A stretch of 26,308 nt of DNA from Lachnospiraceae bacterium (GCA_016282215.1 JAEEKC010000100.1:1-26308); one strand, 5' to 3'; numbered from the stretch's first letter, positions 9,333 to 19,372 are shown. Notes: generated by a model from the sequence alone, not told the origin. A program made the numbers and translations.

Positions 9333-12300
9333 ATGAACGGAAACGGGATAGAAAAAAACAGAAGACTGTTTCGGATCGTGGCACTGATCATGACAATCGT
9401 CATGGTCCTGACCATGATGCCGCTGGGTGCTTTTTCCGGCATATCGCAGATTCAGGCGAAGGCTGAAGAAGCTGCAGAAGAAAGCGCGCCCCGTTACATC
9501 GTGGACCCCGATATCGAAGTGGCCTACAGAGATCTGCAGCAGATCATATCCCGTCTGCATACGGATTTTTCCAAGGCCAAAGAAGCCGTTTCCTCGGATA
9601 AGGTTGATATGAAAAGCCTGTCCGATCTGATCGACGAGCTGGATATCTTTTATTCGGATGTCCTGCCCGCTTATGCAAAAACCAAAAAGTCCTATTACGC
9701 TCAGCGTGTCAGCAGTCTTGGAAAAGATAAAACGAAAAGTATCGGCCAGCTCTATCCGAAGATGATGGAAACGGTGGAAGAGTACCAAAAGGATGATGTC
9801 AGACAGGCATATTATAAGACGCTGGTCAGTGTTGAAGAGGCATCTCTTGGCGGTATCGCCAGCGGCGTGACCTATTCCATGGCCGTACTTGAGCAGGAAC
9901 TGGAAACAGCAGAGGGCCGTGCTGTTCCCGGGGCAGATGTGGCAGAGAGGATCCGGGATGCCGAAACGCTGACAAAGAAGAGCAAAAAGATCGCTGCGTC
10001 CATTGAAGATGCCCTCGGCTGTATCGAGAAGATCCGACAGGACCGGTTTGTATCCGAGGCAGGTGTGATACCGTTGACCGGCAGCAAGCTGTCAGAGACA
10101 GAAGGAAAACTGAAAGAGGCAGTCACAAAACTTGAAGGACTGAATGTCAGGATCGAAAGACTGCGGGAAAGCGGCAGCGACGAGAATGCCGATACGGCAG
10201 ATGAAAGCGCAAAGGATCAGTCTGTCAGCGGAAATGATACAAATGCAGAAGAAACATCCGGCAAAACGCCAAAGATCCGCGGCAAAGGAACGCCGATCCC
10301 CGGCGCAAAACAGATGTCAGCCACGGCGGAAAGCGAGCTGAAAAAAGTCAGCCAGACCTATGTGCTGGAGGTGAGCACCGGCGCACAGGACGGCAGCGGC
10401 GTTTCCTATTTTATCATTACTTATAACAAGGATAAGACCATCTATCTCTTCCCGCATAAGGGCGATTTTGTGCAGGGAGAGAAATTCGCGGATAAATACA
10501 GGGATATTGCAAAGCAGCGTGCTGAATTTGCCGCGTTTACGGATGTTGCCGATGACGGACAGGGATCCGTGATCACAGAGCCGCTCGGAAGCTACACCAC
10601 CAATCAGGTAGTTTTCCAGACAACGGAAAAGATCGAAACCATTGACAATATTCAGTTTTTTGTGAAGGAAGCGGATGGCCAGGACTGGGATCTCGAAGCA
10701 CTCCGTCTGTATGAAGCGGAAGGCATTTACGGACCGGATATGGTGGGTGGTTTTTCCGCTGATCGTTTTATAGACTTTAAGGGAAATCTGATCGCGCAGG
10801 CACAGTTCGACGGCAGGGCTGAGGCGATGGAAGAGACGGAAATGCTGTACCGCCTTTCAACTGTGTCCGGGAACGAACTGACGAAGGAGCTGGAAAACGC
10901 AGCCAAAAAACTAGCGAAACAGGTTCGGAAGTATTCAGACGAAGTAACCAAAGATGAGATGGACAATAATCCGGACGATGCGATGGAAGAAGATAACCCG
11001 GATGATGAGACAGATGATATCCCGGACGATGCAATGGATGGAGAAGATCTTTCAGATGATCAGTTAAATGATCTTCCGGGGCAGGTTTCTCTGGAAAACT
11101 ATGCATATCATTTTACCTGGGATGAAGACAGACTGATCTCACTGGGCGGCGATGACGCAGAGGAAGGCGTCAGCCTGATGACAACCGATTTCGGAAATGA
11201 AGGATTACGGGATCCCGCAGCGAATGATGTATACGGGTTCTGGGTATCATTTGCTGATCTTACAAACGCAGGGCTTGAGAGTCTGTCCTATAGAAAACGG
11301 GCGACACTGGCAGAGGGCGAGTATATCGAAGACCTGGCACTGAAGATCACATACAAAAACCGTTTCGGTGAGTTTCGAAGAGTTTCCCTGCCCGTTGTCA
11401 CAAATGCACTGAAATGGACCACCGATAATGGCATGGATCAAACAAAGATCGCCGGGATCGGCGGACAGGGACAGTCCCTGTTCTTTTCCGGTATCATCCC
11501 TGAATTTGATTCCCTGTGGGAAGTATCCGTCATGTCCGGTGACAATGCGCTGTCAACCTGCTCGATGCATGCCGGGGAGCGGACGCAGATTCAGGAAGAA
11601 CGTGCGCAGATGGCCACGTCAGAGGATGTTTCCATCACCGGTTTTGCCATGTATGATATGAATAGCGGCGGAGTCACCGTGATCAGCGAAGGAGCCAAGG
11701 TCGTGTACCGTATCGGTCTTGCTCCCATGTATTTCCATAAATCAGAGGATGCAGACGGAACCCATGTCACAGCAGGGGAGGACACGATCCTGCCGATCCA
11801 AAAAGCGGATGGCGTAGTTGATTTTCATTTTGAAAATGACAAAAAGCAGTATCTGATCGCTATGGCAACTCCGTCTGAAACAGGCGCAGAAACATCCGGT
11901 GATGTAAGGGTGCGCTTTACCTACCGTTCTACCGATGGCAGGATCAAGACGACAGAGACCTATTCCCTGATGGAGCGCGTGAAAGAATACTACGGCTGGT
12001 GGTATGGGGCCGGCGATGGTGATTTCGGATACGCCTTTGGCATGACACCTGAGAATAAAGTGTACTTTACGATCAGCGTTCCGGATGTGGATTATTTCAC
12101 GAATGCGATCTACACGCTCGGAATGGATAATACCGATGAATGGATGACAGATGGCCTGCAGATCTGGGCGATCGACACCTTAAGCGATATCCGCTGTGTA
12201 TGGGATCCGATCGAAACGATAAACGGCTCACAAAACCTGATGAGTGAGGCCAGATTCTATCGTGATTGTAAGGCGTATACCATCCTGAACATCGAAGGAG

Positions 12301-15218
12301 ATGCGGATACAAAGGAAGAAGACAAGGAAGATGCGATCCCTACGCTGATGCCGGAATACCTGAAAGTTTCGCAGGAAAAACCCGTGACCTGGACCTTTAA
12401 GACAAAAGACCTTGCCACGCTGGAGGAAGAACAGTTCTTAGGCATCGGGGAAGAGATGGGATATGAACAGTCTCTTCAGGATTTCGGTTTTGACAAGCAA
12501 AGGCGTGAGTATGATGTCGAGGTCAAGGTAGCCGACAGAGATGAAGATGCGGTCGGTGACGGAGACTGCGGTTCCAAGGCAAACTTCTATTTCCAGCTTG
12601 TTTTCCAGAACGGATACAGTTCGGTTGTACTGGCAAATCAGCAGATCAGGGGTGACGGATTTAAGAGCGGCAAGACCGAAACCTTTAAGATGTATACAAA
12701 CAGGGATTTCGGACCGCTTCGCAGTGTAAGGATCATACCCGAAGACATCACGGTTTCGGATGAACCGGATGACAAGCTCTGTATCGAATACATCAATGTG
12801 ACCGAAGGTTCGGTAGCGGGATACGCCGACAGCTTCATGATCTCGGATATCCCGAATGGCGGCTGGATCGGCAGACAGTTTTTGGATGTGGCTGAGCGCC
12901 GTGGCATGGAAAGTGAAGGCAGAGGCCGGAGCATGGAAGATATGGCTATCGAACTGCCTGTGACCTACCGGACGAACCGTCTTGATCTGCTCGTGACACT
13001 CGGCACCGGCGAATATGAAGTGACCACCGATCAGTTTGTCGGGGAGATGACTATGGAGGTTGAATATATCTCTGCCCAGGACGGTTCACCGAGAAAAGAG
13101 AGCTTTGATATTGTCAGAGCCATGTATGACTATAATAACCAGAAACCGAAATACGGCAGCGTGACAGATCCCGAGACAGGCCAGACCACGGATTCCGGCC
13201 GCGCCCTTTCCGATCCGGTTTATATGTTCCGCGGCAGCCATATGGACAGATTCCTGGTATCCCTCGAAGATGTCCGGAACATCTATCAGGTAACGCTCTC
13301 AGGAAAAGCGACGGAATCAGACAGCAGACTGCCCATTTCTTCCGTTTCCTTCCAGACGATCGAAGAGGACGGCGAGCTTCGGCAGAACAATAATGATGAG
13401 CTGATGAAGGATGCGGTGACCACCTATATCGCAGGCAGCCGTGCACCCGGCAAGGGAGCCTGCCACGTGGGCGAATTTGAGCTGGGCAGGGAAGGATCGA
13501 TCGTCATTGGCATGGAAGAAAACGAGATCGCTGTCAAGGATCAGGGCGGAAGGTGGATGGCAGTTTATGCCAAAGAGGTGCCCAGTGAAGAAGACGTAGT
13601 GAATGTGATCATCTATCCTTCTGAAAAATCCATGTCCATCGACAGCTGGAATCTGTCGTGCCGCGCAGATTATGAGGATGTGACCGGTCAGGCCAGATCT
13701 GCCGGCGGCGGCATGATGGAAAAACATATTGCTTCGGGCGAGGAAGACGGGGGCACGTATTTTTATAAAAACGGACTGCCTGCATCAGGCATTTCCGTAC
13801 TCAGCCATGTTTATGCCATCGCTTCCGATCAGGGAAGCAATAACAATACCTATATCGATCATGCTCTTGTGCAGCATGTACGGGGCGGACAGGTGATCGA
13901 ATCATGGTACTTAAACGGCTATGATGCCCAAGCCTCCGTGACCGGTGTGACTATGAAACCGGGAAGCCCGCAGACCGGCGAGATCTATGATATCCAGACA
14001 GTCCGTCTGCAGATATCTGCGAATACTAAGGAGGCCAGTCTGATCGCTGAAAAAGACGATCTGGCGGTGGCAATCCGGTATACAACGACCATCGATCCGA
14101 CCGGTAAAGTCGTGACATCAGCCTACAGATATCTGACCAAGGAAGAGGTCAACAGTATCCGCGGCGGTGATATATTAGCCCTTCATTTTGAAGAGCCTTA
14201 TGTGAAAGAGATCGTCGGCATCAGTGTATATGCCATCGGATCAAATGTAACCGGCAGTATCGATCTTGCACAGGCCTCGAATTACCATACGGCCAGCAGC
14301 GAGCATGAAAATCCTGCCCTTGCCGGCTGGTACAGCTTTACAAGTCCGCTGACCATCGGCAGAGCACCGTCGGTGATGAATGTATCCTCCAATGAAGGCA
14401 GCGGTGACAATGTTGTGGATCTTCTTACCATGTCCTTTACAACAGCCGGACCAAGCGGCACGGAGGAGAGCGGCACAGACGGATCGGTGAAAGCAACCAT
14501 AGGATATGAAGATACCCATGGCAGCGTTCATACGCTGACGGTAAACGACCTTTGTCCTTATATTACGGATGAGAGGCAGTATTTCGAGACCGGCAGCACC
14601 AAGACAGTGAAGATCCTTGTAACCGGTATGCAAAAGCTTCGTTATGTAGAACTTGAGCCGAAGAAGGAAGTAACTGATAATAGCTCGCAGAGTTCGTCAA
14701 ATGCAAACGGAAATGCGGGATGGACGCTGTCCTCCATGAGTGCGCAGCTCGGAGATGATGGTATTGTGATCTCCAGAGCGGTTGACCAGCGTATCCTGGA
14801 AGGAAAACCGCACAAGATCAATTTCAGCAATATCCGGATGACAACGTCGGCGAATTACTATTCGTCAGCGGCCGGCTCAAGTGAAACGTATACAGCGATC
14901 AATGATGCAAAAGAGCTCACCATCGCGTCGGATGCCAAGGTGACCTTCCGGCCACAGCTGTACGGATCCGACAAAGGATTTAACGCAACCGTCTCCAAGG
15001 TTGTAGGCAATGCGGAGCAGGCACTTTCCAATGTGCTGACCAGGACCTACAATTCCACGACAAAGGAATATGAATATACATTTACGCCGGAGCGAAATCT
15101 GACCGGTTCCAATATCATTTACATTGTTCGGTTTGTCTCTGTGGAAAACGAGGATGCTGCCACGAAGTTTACGATCACGCAGCGCAGTGAAGGAACGGTA
15201 AGCTCAAATACAAGATAG
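9333..15218 (+). CDS. Giant secreted protein made of diverged beta-rich repeat units
   Basis: 1961 residues. The N-terminus is a classical signal peptide: basic NRRLFR, a hydrophobic core at about 12-33, and a likely signal peptidase I cut after AKA (residues 42-44). Residues 50-300 are alpha-helical and polar. From about 338 the sequence becomes beta-rich. At least two segments (about 1055-1150 and 1695-1770) share one layout: a V-x-V strand, a GSK or GSV turn, an aromatic strand, an F-x-[ST]G-x-T turn, and L-R-x-V-x-I/L-x-P. This resembles PLAT/LH2-like beta sandwiches. A strongly acidic, Asp-Pro-rich stretch at 544-583 may bind calcium. There is no LPXTG signal, C-terminal helix or SLH domain, so the attachment route is unknown. 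Gene position suggests it is a substrate or outer part of the membrane complex upstream; its function is not recognised. Confidence 0.85.
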   Translation: MNGNGIEKNRRLFRIVALIMTIVMVLTMMPLGAFSGISQIQAKAEEAAEESAPRYIVDPDIEVAYRDLQQIISRLHTDFSKAKEAVSSDKVDMKSLSDLIDELDIFYSDVLPAYAKTKKSYYAQRVSSLGKDKTKSIGQLYPKMMETVEEYQKDDVRQAYYKTLVSVEEASLGGIASGVTYSMAVLEQELETAEGRAVPGADVAERIRDAETLTKKSKKIAASIEDALGCIEKIRQDRFVSEAGVIPLTGSKLSETEGKLKEAVTKLEGLNVRIERLRESGSDENADTADESAKDQSVSGNDTNAEETSGKTPKIRGKGTPIPGAKQMSATAESELKKVSQTYVLEVSTGAQDGSGVSYFIITYNKDKTIYLFPHKGDFVQGEKFADKYRDIAKQRAEFAAFTDVADDGQGSVITEPLGSYTTNQVVFQTTEKIETIDNIQFFVKEADGQDWDLEALRLYEAEGIYGPDMVGGFSADRFIDFKGNLIAQAQFDGRAEAMEETEMLYRLSTVSGNELTKELENAAKKLAKQVRKYSDEVTKDEMDNNPDDAMEEDNPDDETDDIPDDAMDGEDLSDDQLNDLPGQVSLENYAYHFTWDEDRLISLGGDDAEEGVSLMTTDFGNEGLRDPAANDVYGFWVSFADLTNAGLESLSYRKRATLAEGEYIEDLALKITYKNRFGEFRRVSLPVVTNALKWTTDNGMDQTKIAGIGGQGQSLFFSGIIPEFDSLWEVSVMSGDNALSTCSMHAGERTQIQEERAQMATSEDVSITGFAMYDMNSGGVTVISEGAKVVYRIGLAPMYFHKSEDADGTHVTAGEDTILPIQKADGVVDFHFENDKKQYLIAMATPSETGAETSGDVRVRFTYRSTDGRIKTTETYSLMERVKEYYGWWYGAGDGDFGYAFGMTPENKVYFTISVPDVDYFTNAIYTLGMDNTDEWMTDGLQIWAIDTLSDIRCVWDPIETINGSQNLMSEARFYRDCKAYTILNIEGDADTKEEDKEDAIPTLMPEYLKVSQEKPVTWTFKTKDLATLEEEQFLGIGEEMGYEQSLQDFGFDKQRREYDVEVKVADRDEDAVGDGDCGSKANFYFQLVFQNGYSSVVLANQQIRGDGFKSGKTETFKMYTNRDFGPLRSVRIIPEDITVSDEPDDKLCIEYINVTEGSVAGYADSFMISDIPNGGWIGRQFLDVAERRGMESEGRGRSMEDMAIELPVTYRTNRLDLLVTLGTGEYEVTTDQFVGEMTMEVEYISAQDGSPRKESFDIVRAMYDYNNQKPKYGSVTDPETGQTTDSGRALSDPVYMFRGSHMDRFLVSLEDVRNIYQVTLSGKATESDSRLPISSVSFQTIEEDGELRQNNNDELMKDAVTTYIAGSRAPGKGACHVGEFELGREGSIVIGMEENEIAVKDQGGRWMAVYAKEVPSEEDVVNVIIYPSEKSMSIDSWNLSCRADYEDVTGQARSAGGGMMEKHIASGEEDGGTYFYKNGLPASGISVLSHVYAIASDQGSNNNTYIDHALVQHVRGGQVIESWYLNGYDAQASVTGVTMKPGSPQTGEIYDIQTVRLQISANTKEASLIAEKDDLAVAIRYTTTIDPTGKVVTSAYRYLTKEEVNSIRGGDILALHFEEPYVKEIVGISVYAIGSNVTGSIDLAQASNYHTASSEHENPALAGWYSFTSPLTIGRAPSVMNVSSNEGSGDNVVDLLTMSFTTAGPSGTEESGTDGSVKATIGYEDTHGSVHTLTVNDLCPYITDERQYFETGSTKTVKILVTGMQKLRYVELEPKKEVTDNSSQSSSNANGNAGWTLSSMSAQLGDDGIVISRAVDQRILEGKPHKINFSNIRMTTSANYYSSAAGSSETYTAINDAKELTIASDAKVTFRPQLYGSDKGFNATVSKVVGNAEQALSNVLTRTYNSTTKEYEYTFTPERNLTGSNIIYIVRFVSVENEDAATKFTITQRSEGTVSSNTR

Positions 15219-15254
15219 GAAAACAAAGGTCACCTGAGACCTATGATGTAACCG

Positions 15255-17609
15255 ATGACCATGAACAGACAAAGAAGATTTTCAAAAGTTCATATCGTAT
15301 GTCTGACTGTCTTCCTGACAGCGCTGTTTTTATGCGGATGCGGCAACCGGAACGTATTTTACGGAGGAAAGGATTATCCGTATGAGATCATGGAAAAAGG
15401 AGACGGCAGTATCGTCGTAACGATCGACGGCAGCCAGGCAGCGGATTTTCAATGGCTTTTCCAGCGTGGCGGCGGCGTGACCGAAACGCAGAAAGGAAGC
15501 ATAAAAACGGATGAAAAAAAGGAAAGCGGTGATGAAAAAGGGTTTGTCGTCAAGCAAAAGGGCAGCGAAAGAAAAGGCAAAACCGTTTTTGTGATCCGGC
15601 CGAAAACCTACAGTCCGGAAGGCGGAAGCGTCACCTTTCTGCGTGTCAGACAGCAGAGCGCCGCTGCGAAAAATTCCGGAAAAAAGACAATGGGAAGCAA
15701 TGTCTTAAAGGATGGGAAGGCGGATATCGCCGCGGAGATCTATCTGTCTGTCGGAATGGAGCAGGCGGGCATTTTTCATAAAAAAATGCTGACCGTCGGC
15801 GAGCATAGTGAAAAGGAACTGACCGGCGTCCGTAAGATCGGAGTGACCAGCGCTTATCCGGCTGCCTACCAGGTCAGAAACAACGGCCTTCTGGTCCTGA
15901 ATCTTCCGATGCTGAAGGACTGGCGCATGGATGTGGGACAGGAAGCACTGGCCGGCAAGGAGATGCTGCAGACGGATGATACACCGAAGATGAAGGTGTC
16001 ATTGGAAGCGGATCATACAAAAGAAACGGGCAGTATTTCGATCCGGAAAAACAATAAGGAAAATAAATTTACCGCAAAGAAAAAAACAAAAGAGGAACTG
16101 ACAGATCAGGCCCTGAAGAATCAGGATGACGAAAACAGGAAGCAGACGGAGGATATTCTGTCCGGTACGTTTCTGGACGGAATGGAAAACTCTGATATGT
16201 CAGCCGGCGCCGGCGTGGAAGGAACGGGTTCGTTTACCGGCGGCGCACCTATCAGCGATGGTCAGAAAAATGAGACCTATGGTATGAGCATTCCGGAGGG
16301 CACATCGCCGTCGGATTTTTATGGCGGACTGATCGCCTGCGGGGAATGGGTCAGAAGGCCTGAGAGCATTCTGTGGTATGACAGGATCGAAACAGATCCT
16401 GAGAGTCACAGAATGGAAGTCTATCTGAAGGGACAAAACGAAGGCCACACCGTGCTGACGCTTCGCAATCCGATCGTGGATATGACGATCACTTTCTATC
16501 TGAGCGTGGAAACAGAGGATGGTTTTAAGTCTGTCCGTGTCAATAATGTGACGGTGGAAGGCGGTCTTGAGAAAGTCAAGGGCGCCTATATGAGAGTGAC
16601 AGAAGAATCCCCGGCGGAACAGGCGGATGCTTCGCAGAGCGGTGAGGCAGATGTCGACCGGGTCAGCGATCAGGCTGCGGGAAACGGCGAAGACGTGGGT
16701 GAAGACGAGACAGATGCCGGCAGCCTGGGTGTGGATGAAATGCGTCATCTGACACAGGATGCGACAGTGAAGGCAGGAAAGATCCTGGAGATCGATGAGG
16801 ATTCCGTGGTGCCGGAGGGAAAAACGATCACTGTCATGCGGGATGCGACGCTGTCTGTCAGCGCAAAACTGATCTTAAACGGAAGGATCCTGGTGGATGG
16901 CGGAAGCGTGATCGTCAGGAACGGCGGCAGGATCTTTCCCTTTGAAGAAGAGGTGACGACCAATGCACACAGCAGCGAGATCTGCTGCAGGGCCGGCGGC
17001 AGTCTGGTAGTGGAAAAAGGCGGATTTGTCTGCCTGCAGCAGGCAGAGATGACGGACAGAAGCGCCTTTTGTAACTGCGGACAGCTCCGTCTGACAGACG
17101 GCGGTTCTCTGTATAATTACGGCATTGTAGTGATCAACCGGATGATCCTTCAGGATCAGGCACAGGTGTTCAACCATGATACGAGATATCTGAAGATCAG
17201 CGGCGTGGCAGCGGCGGAAGATGCGCAGTCGACCATGGATGCCGAATGGGATGATATTTATGAAGATGGGAATGAAAATGATACTGACGAAAATGCCGGT
17301 GAAACTGTGTATGAGCAGGACCGGGATGAACTGTTCATCGGCTGCTTCTTAGGACGGGATGAGCTTGAGCGCCTACTGAGCGAAGAAGCGCCGGATATCT
17401 GGGTGGATCAGGATGTGCTTGAAACCAGTCCGCTGACGGTAGGCCGGTGCGGTTCCTGCATCAGTTATTATCAGAACAGGCAGGAAGAACTGAAGGGCCA
17501 CAAGATCCGTATTGAGAATGGCGGCGGGATCCATATCCCGCAGGCAGTGGCTTTGCAGTCTGATTTTACGGAGCTGATCAGGGGCAGCGGCAGCGTCAAC
17601 GGAAAGTAA
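15255..17609 (+). CDS. Surface lipoprotein with beta-solenoid-like C-terminal region
   Basis: 784 residues. The N-terminus carries a lipoprotein signal with an L-C-G-C lipobox; Cys29 is the likely lipidated residue, anchoring the protein to the outer face of the membrane. ATG 15261 is an equally possible start. No good Shine-Dalgarno site precedes either, and a small hairpin (AGGTC 15227-15231 with GACCT 15238-15242) lies just upstream, so translation may depend on coupling to the preceding gene. Residues 30-440 are beta-rich with Lys-rich loops. An acidic linker covers about 449-495. Residues 505-650 hold short repeating strands of the form G-x-[IL]-x-V-x-x-G-x-V, ending in a series of GGSLVV, GQLRLTDGGSLYNYG and similar turns, typical of a right-handed beta-helix. 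No enzyme motif is visible. It is probably a partner or membrane tether for the giant exoprotein encoded 36 bases upstream. Confidence 0.85.
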   Translation: MTMNRQRRFSKVHIVCLTVFLTALFLCGCGNRNVFYGGKDYPYEIMEKGDGSIVVTIDGSQAADFQWLFQRGGGVTETQKGSIKTDEKKESGDEKGFVVKQKGSERKGKTVFVIRPKTYSPEGGSVTFLRVRQQSAAAKNSGKKTMGSNVLKDGKADIAAEIYLSVGMEQAGIFHKKMLTVGEHSEKELTGVRKIGVTSAYPAAYQVRNNGLLVLNLPMLKDWRMDVGQEALAGKEMLQTDDTPKMKVSLEADHTKETGSISIRKNNKENKFTAKKKTKEELTDQALKNQDDENRKQTEDILSGTFLDGMENSDMSAGAGVEGTGSFTGGAPISDGQKNETYGMSIPEGTSPSDFYGGLIACGEWVRRPESILWYDRIETDPESHRMEVYLKGQNEGHTVLTLRNPIVDMTITFYLSVETEDGFKSVRVNNVTVEGGLEKVKGAYMRVTEESPAEQADASQSGEADVDRVSDQAAGNGEDVGEDETDAGSLGVDEMRHLTQDATVKAGKILEIDEDSVVPEGKTITVMRDATLSVSAKLILNGRILVDGGSVIVRNGGRIFPFEEEVTTNAHSSEICCRAGGSLVVEKGGFVCLQQAEMTDRSAFCNCGQLRLTDGGSLYNYGIVVINRMILQDQAQVFNHDTRYLKISGVAAAEDAQSTMDAEWDDIYEDGNENDTDENAGETVYEQDRDELFIGCFLGRDELERLLSEEAPDIWVDQDVLETSPLTVGRCGSCISYYQNRQEELKGHKIRIENGGGIHIPQAVALQSDFTELIRGSGSVNGK

Positions 17610-17644
17610 TATAGCAACTATTTATTAATTAGGAGAAAGAAGAC

Positions 17645-19273
17645 ATGGTGTATTATAAATTTATAGCGGTTTTTGTTTTTCTGCCGCTGACCATGCTTTT
17701 CTATAAGATCATACCGGCGAAATATCGCTGGATCGTATTACTGATATCAAGTCTCGGGTTTTATTCTACTTTCAGCGTGAAAAAACTGATCTTTCCTTTC
17801 GCGGCTGCGCTGATCACCTACGCAGGCGGGCTGTGGCTTGCGCGCCTGGAAGAGAGGGCGGAGTCGGCAGTGAAAAATGCGACTTTGCCGGCAGATGCAG
17901 ATCCTTCGGATGCAAAAGCGCTCCGCAGGGAAAAAGCCGCGATCAGGGAAGCTTTCCGTAAAAAAAGCAGAGGAGTCCTCACCCTTGGGATTCTGCTTTT
18001 GGTTTCCTTTCTTTTATATCTGAAATATACGAACTTCTTTTTGGAAAACGTAAATTCCATCCTGCAGAGCAGCGGCTCGGCAAAGCAGTTTCCCCTGAAG
18101 GAACTGTTATTGCCTCTGGGCATTTCTTTTTATACCATGCAGGCCATCGGTTATCTGGTGGATGTGTACTGGAAAAAAATCCCTGCCCAGAAAAATCCCT
18201 TCAAGCTCCTTTTGTTCCTGCTCTTTTTCCCGACGATCATTGAAGGACCGATCGCGGCTTATGCGGATATAAATAGCAGTTTGTATGCCGGTAATGATAT
18301 TGATGTACAGCAGATCATGAAGGGTTTTCTTCGTATCGGCTGGGGTGTCATGAAAAAGCTGGTGATTGCGGACAGGCTGTTTCCGGCGGTAACTGTGCTC
18401 TATGAAATGGAGCGGGATCCCCACGGCGCCGAGGTAGTGGCAGCGGCAGTGCTTTTTACGGTGATGGAATATCTGGACTTTTCGGGATGTATCGACATGG
18501 CTCTCGGCTACGCATCTATCTTCGGGATCCGTTTGCCGGAAAACTTTAAGCGGCCGTTTCTTGCAAAGAACGCCTCGGAGTTTTGGCGCAGATGGCATAT
18601 TTCCCTGGGCGTCTGGTTTAAGACCTATATTTTTTATCCCATGTCCATGAGCCTTCTTGCCAAAAAGTGGGGGAAGTTTGCCAAGGGAAAATGCGCACCT
18701 CACCTGACTAAAATGGTGGCATCCGCCATGGCATTGCTTCCTGTATGGCTTTGCAACGGCCTGTGGCACGGACCGAAATGGACCTATATATTTTACGGTG
18801 TCTTTTATTTTGTCGTGATCATGCTTGAGCTGATTTTTGAGCCGGTGGGAGACAAACTCCTTTCGCTTTTGCATCTGGAAAAGGAAAACCGGTTTGTCAC
18901 GATCCTTCGCGTCCTTCGGACTTGGTTTGTGATTTTCCTCGGTGAGCTGTTTTTCCAGGCGAAAAGCCTGAAGGATGCCTTTGTCATGTTGTCGAATGTG
19001 CCTCGTGATTTCCATATCCGCATGCTCTGGGACGGCGAGGCGCTGCACTGGGGACTGGATAAAGCGGACTGGCTCATCGTGGGACTCGGATTATTATGTG
19101 TGATCATTGTCAATATCCTGCGGGAAAAAGGAAAAGATGTATTGCAGGAACTGGCAAACGGCCCGATCGCGCTGCGATGGATTCTGGCCTCGGCGCTGAT
19201 CTTTGTGATCCTGATCTTCGGACTTTACGGTCCGGGGTATTTGGAAGTGGATATGATCTATGCGGGATTCTGA
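17645..19273 (+). CDS. MBOAT-family membrane O-acyltransferase (DltB/AlgI-like)
   Basis: 542 residues from ATG 17645, preceded by AGGAGAAAG. Many hydrophobic helices are present, with one polar cytoplasmic loop at about 75-115. The MBOAT signature is clear: EFWRRWHISLGVWFKTYIFYP with His318, and NGLWHGPKWTYIFYG with the likely catalytic His375. The spacing of the two histidines is close to that in AlgI and DltB. These enzymes pass an acyl group across the membrane to an extracellular polymer, using a carrier-protein thioester (DltB) or another donor. The following SGNH protein, adenylating enzyme and decarboxylase indicate that the donor group is an activated amino acid or derivative. Length is above the roughly 400 residues of DltB and closer to AlgI-type proteins. 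Confidence 0.93.
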   Translation: MVYYKFIAVFVFLPLTMLFYKIIPAKYRWIVLLISSLGFYSTFSVKKLIFPFAAALITYAGGLWLARLEERAESAVKNATLPADADPSDAKALRREKAAIREAFRKKSRGVLTLGILLLVSFLLYLKYTNFFLENVNSILQSSGSAKQFPLKELLLPLGISFYTMQAIGYLVDVYWKKIPAQKNPFKLLLFLLFFPTIIEGPIAAYADINSSLYAGNDIDVQQIMKGFLRIGWGVMKKLVIADRLFPAVTVLYEMERDPHGAEVVAAAVLFTVMEYLDFSGCIDMALGYASIFGIRLPENFKRPFLAKNASEFWRRWHISLGVWFKTYIFYPMSMSLLAKKWGKFAKGKCAPHLTKMVASAMALLPVWLCNGLWHGPKWTYIFYGVFYFVVIMLELIFEPVGDKLLSLLHLEKENRFVTILRVLRTWFVIFLGELFFQAKSLKDAFVMLSNVPRDFHIRMLWDGEALHWGLDKADWLIVGLGLLCVIIVNILREKGKDVLQELANGPIALRWILASALIFVILIFGLYGPGYLEVDMIYAGF

Positions 19274-19321
19274 CAGAGAATTTTTGAGACTCGAAGTCAG
19301 TAACAGGCGATAAACAAAAAA

Positions 19322-19372
19322 GGCCGGATTATGAATTTGGCAGTGTAAAGTCCGGTATGAAAATACCCGGCC
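19322..19372 (+). other. Intergenic inverted repeats with two mutually exclusive pairings
   Basis: GGCCGG at 19322-19327 can pair with CCGGCC at 19367-19372. CCGGTAT at 19352-19358 can instead pair with ATACCCGG at 19363-19370 across a GAAA tetraloop, with one bulged C; the two pairings share bases and cannot coexist. On the + strand the outer stem is flanked by A runs, so it is not a + terminator. Read on the minus strand it ends in a T run and has terminator geometry with a long loop, but no minus-strand gene lies nearby. It fills the 115-base gap before the SGNH gene and may be an mRNA processing or stability element. Confidence 0.45.

Noticed and set aside
15000..15218. Sortase (LPXTG) anchor at the end of the giant exoprotein
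   Set aside because: The C-terminus ends in a polar sequence with no LPXTG-like motif, hydrophobic helix or basic tail.
19322..19372. Intrinsic terminator for the + strand after the MBOAT gene
   Set aside because: The stem is followed by a run of A, not T, on the + strand, and the outer loop is about 40 bases.
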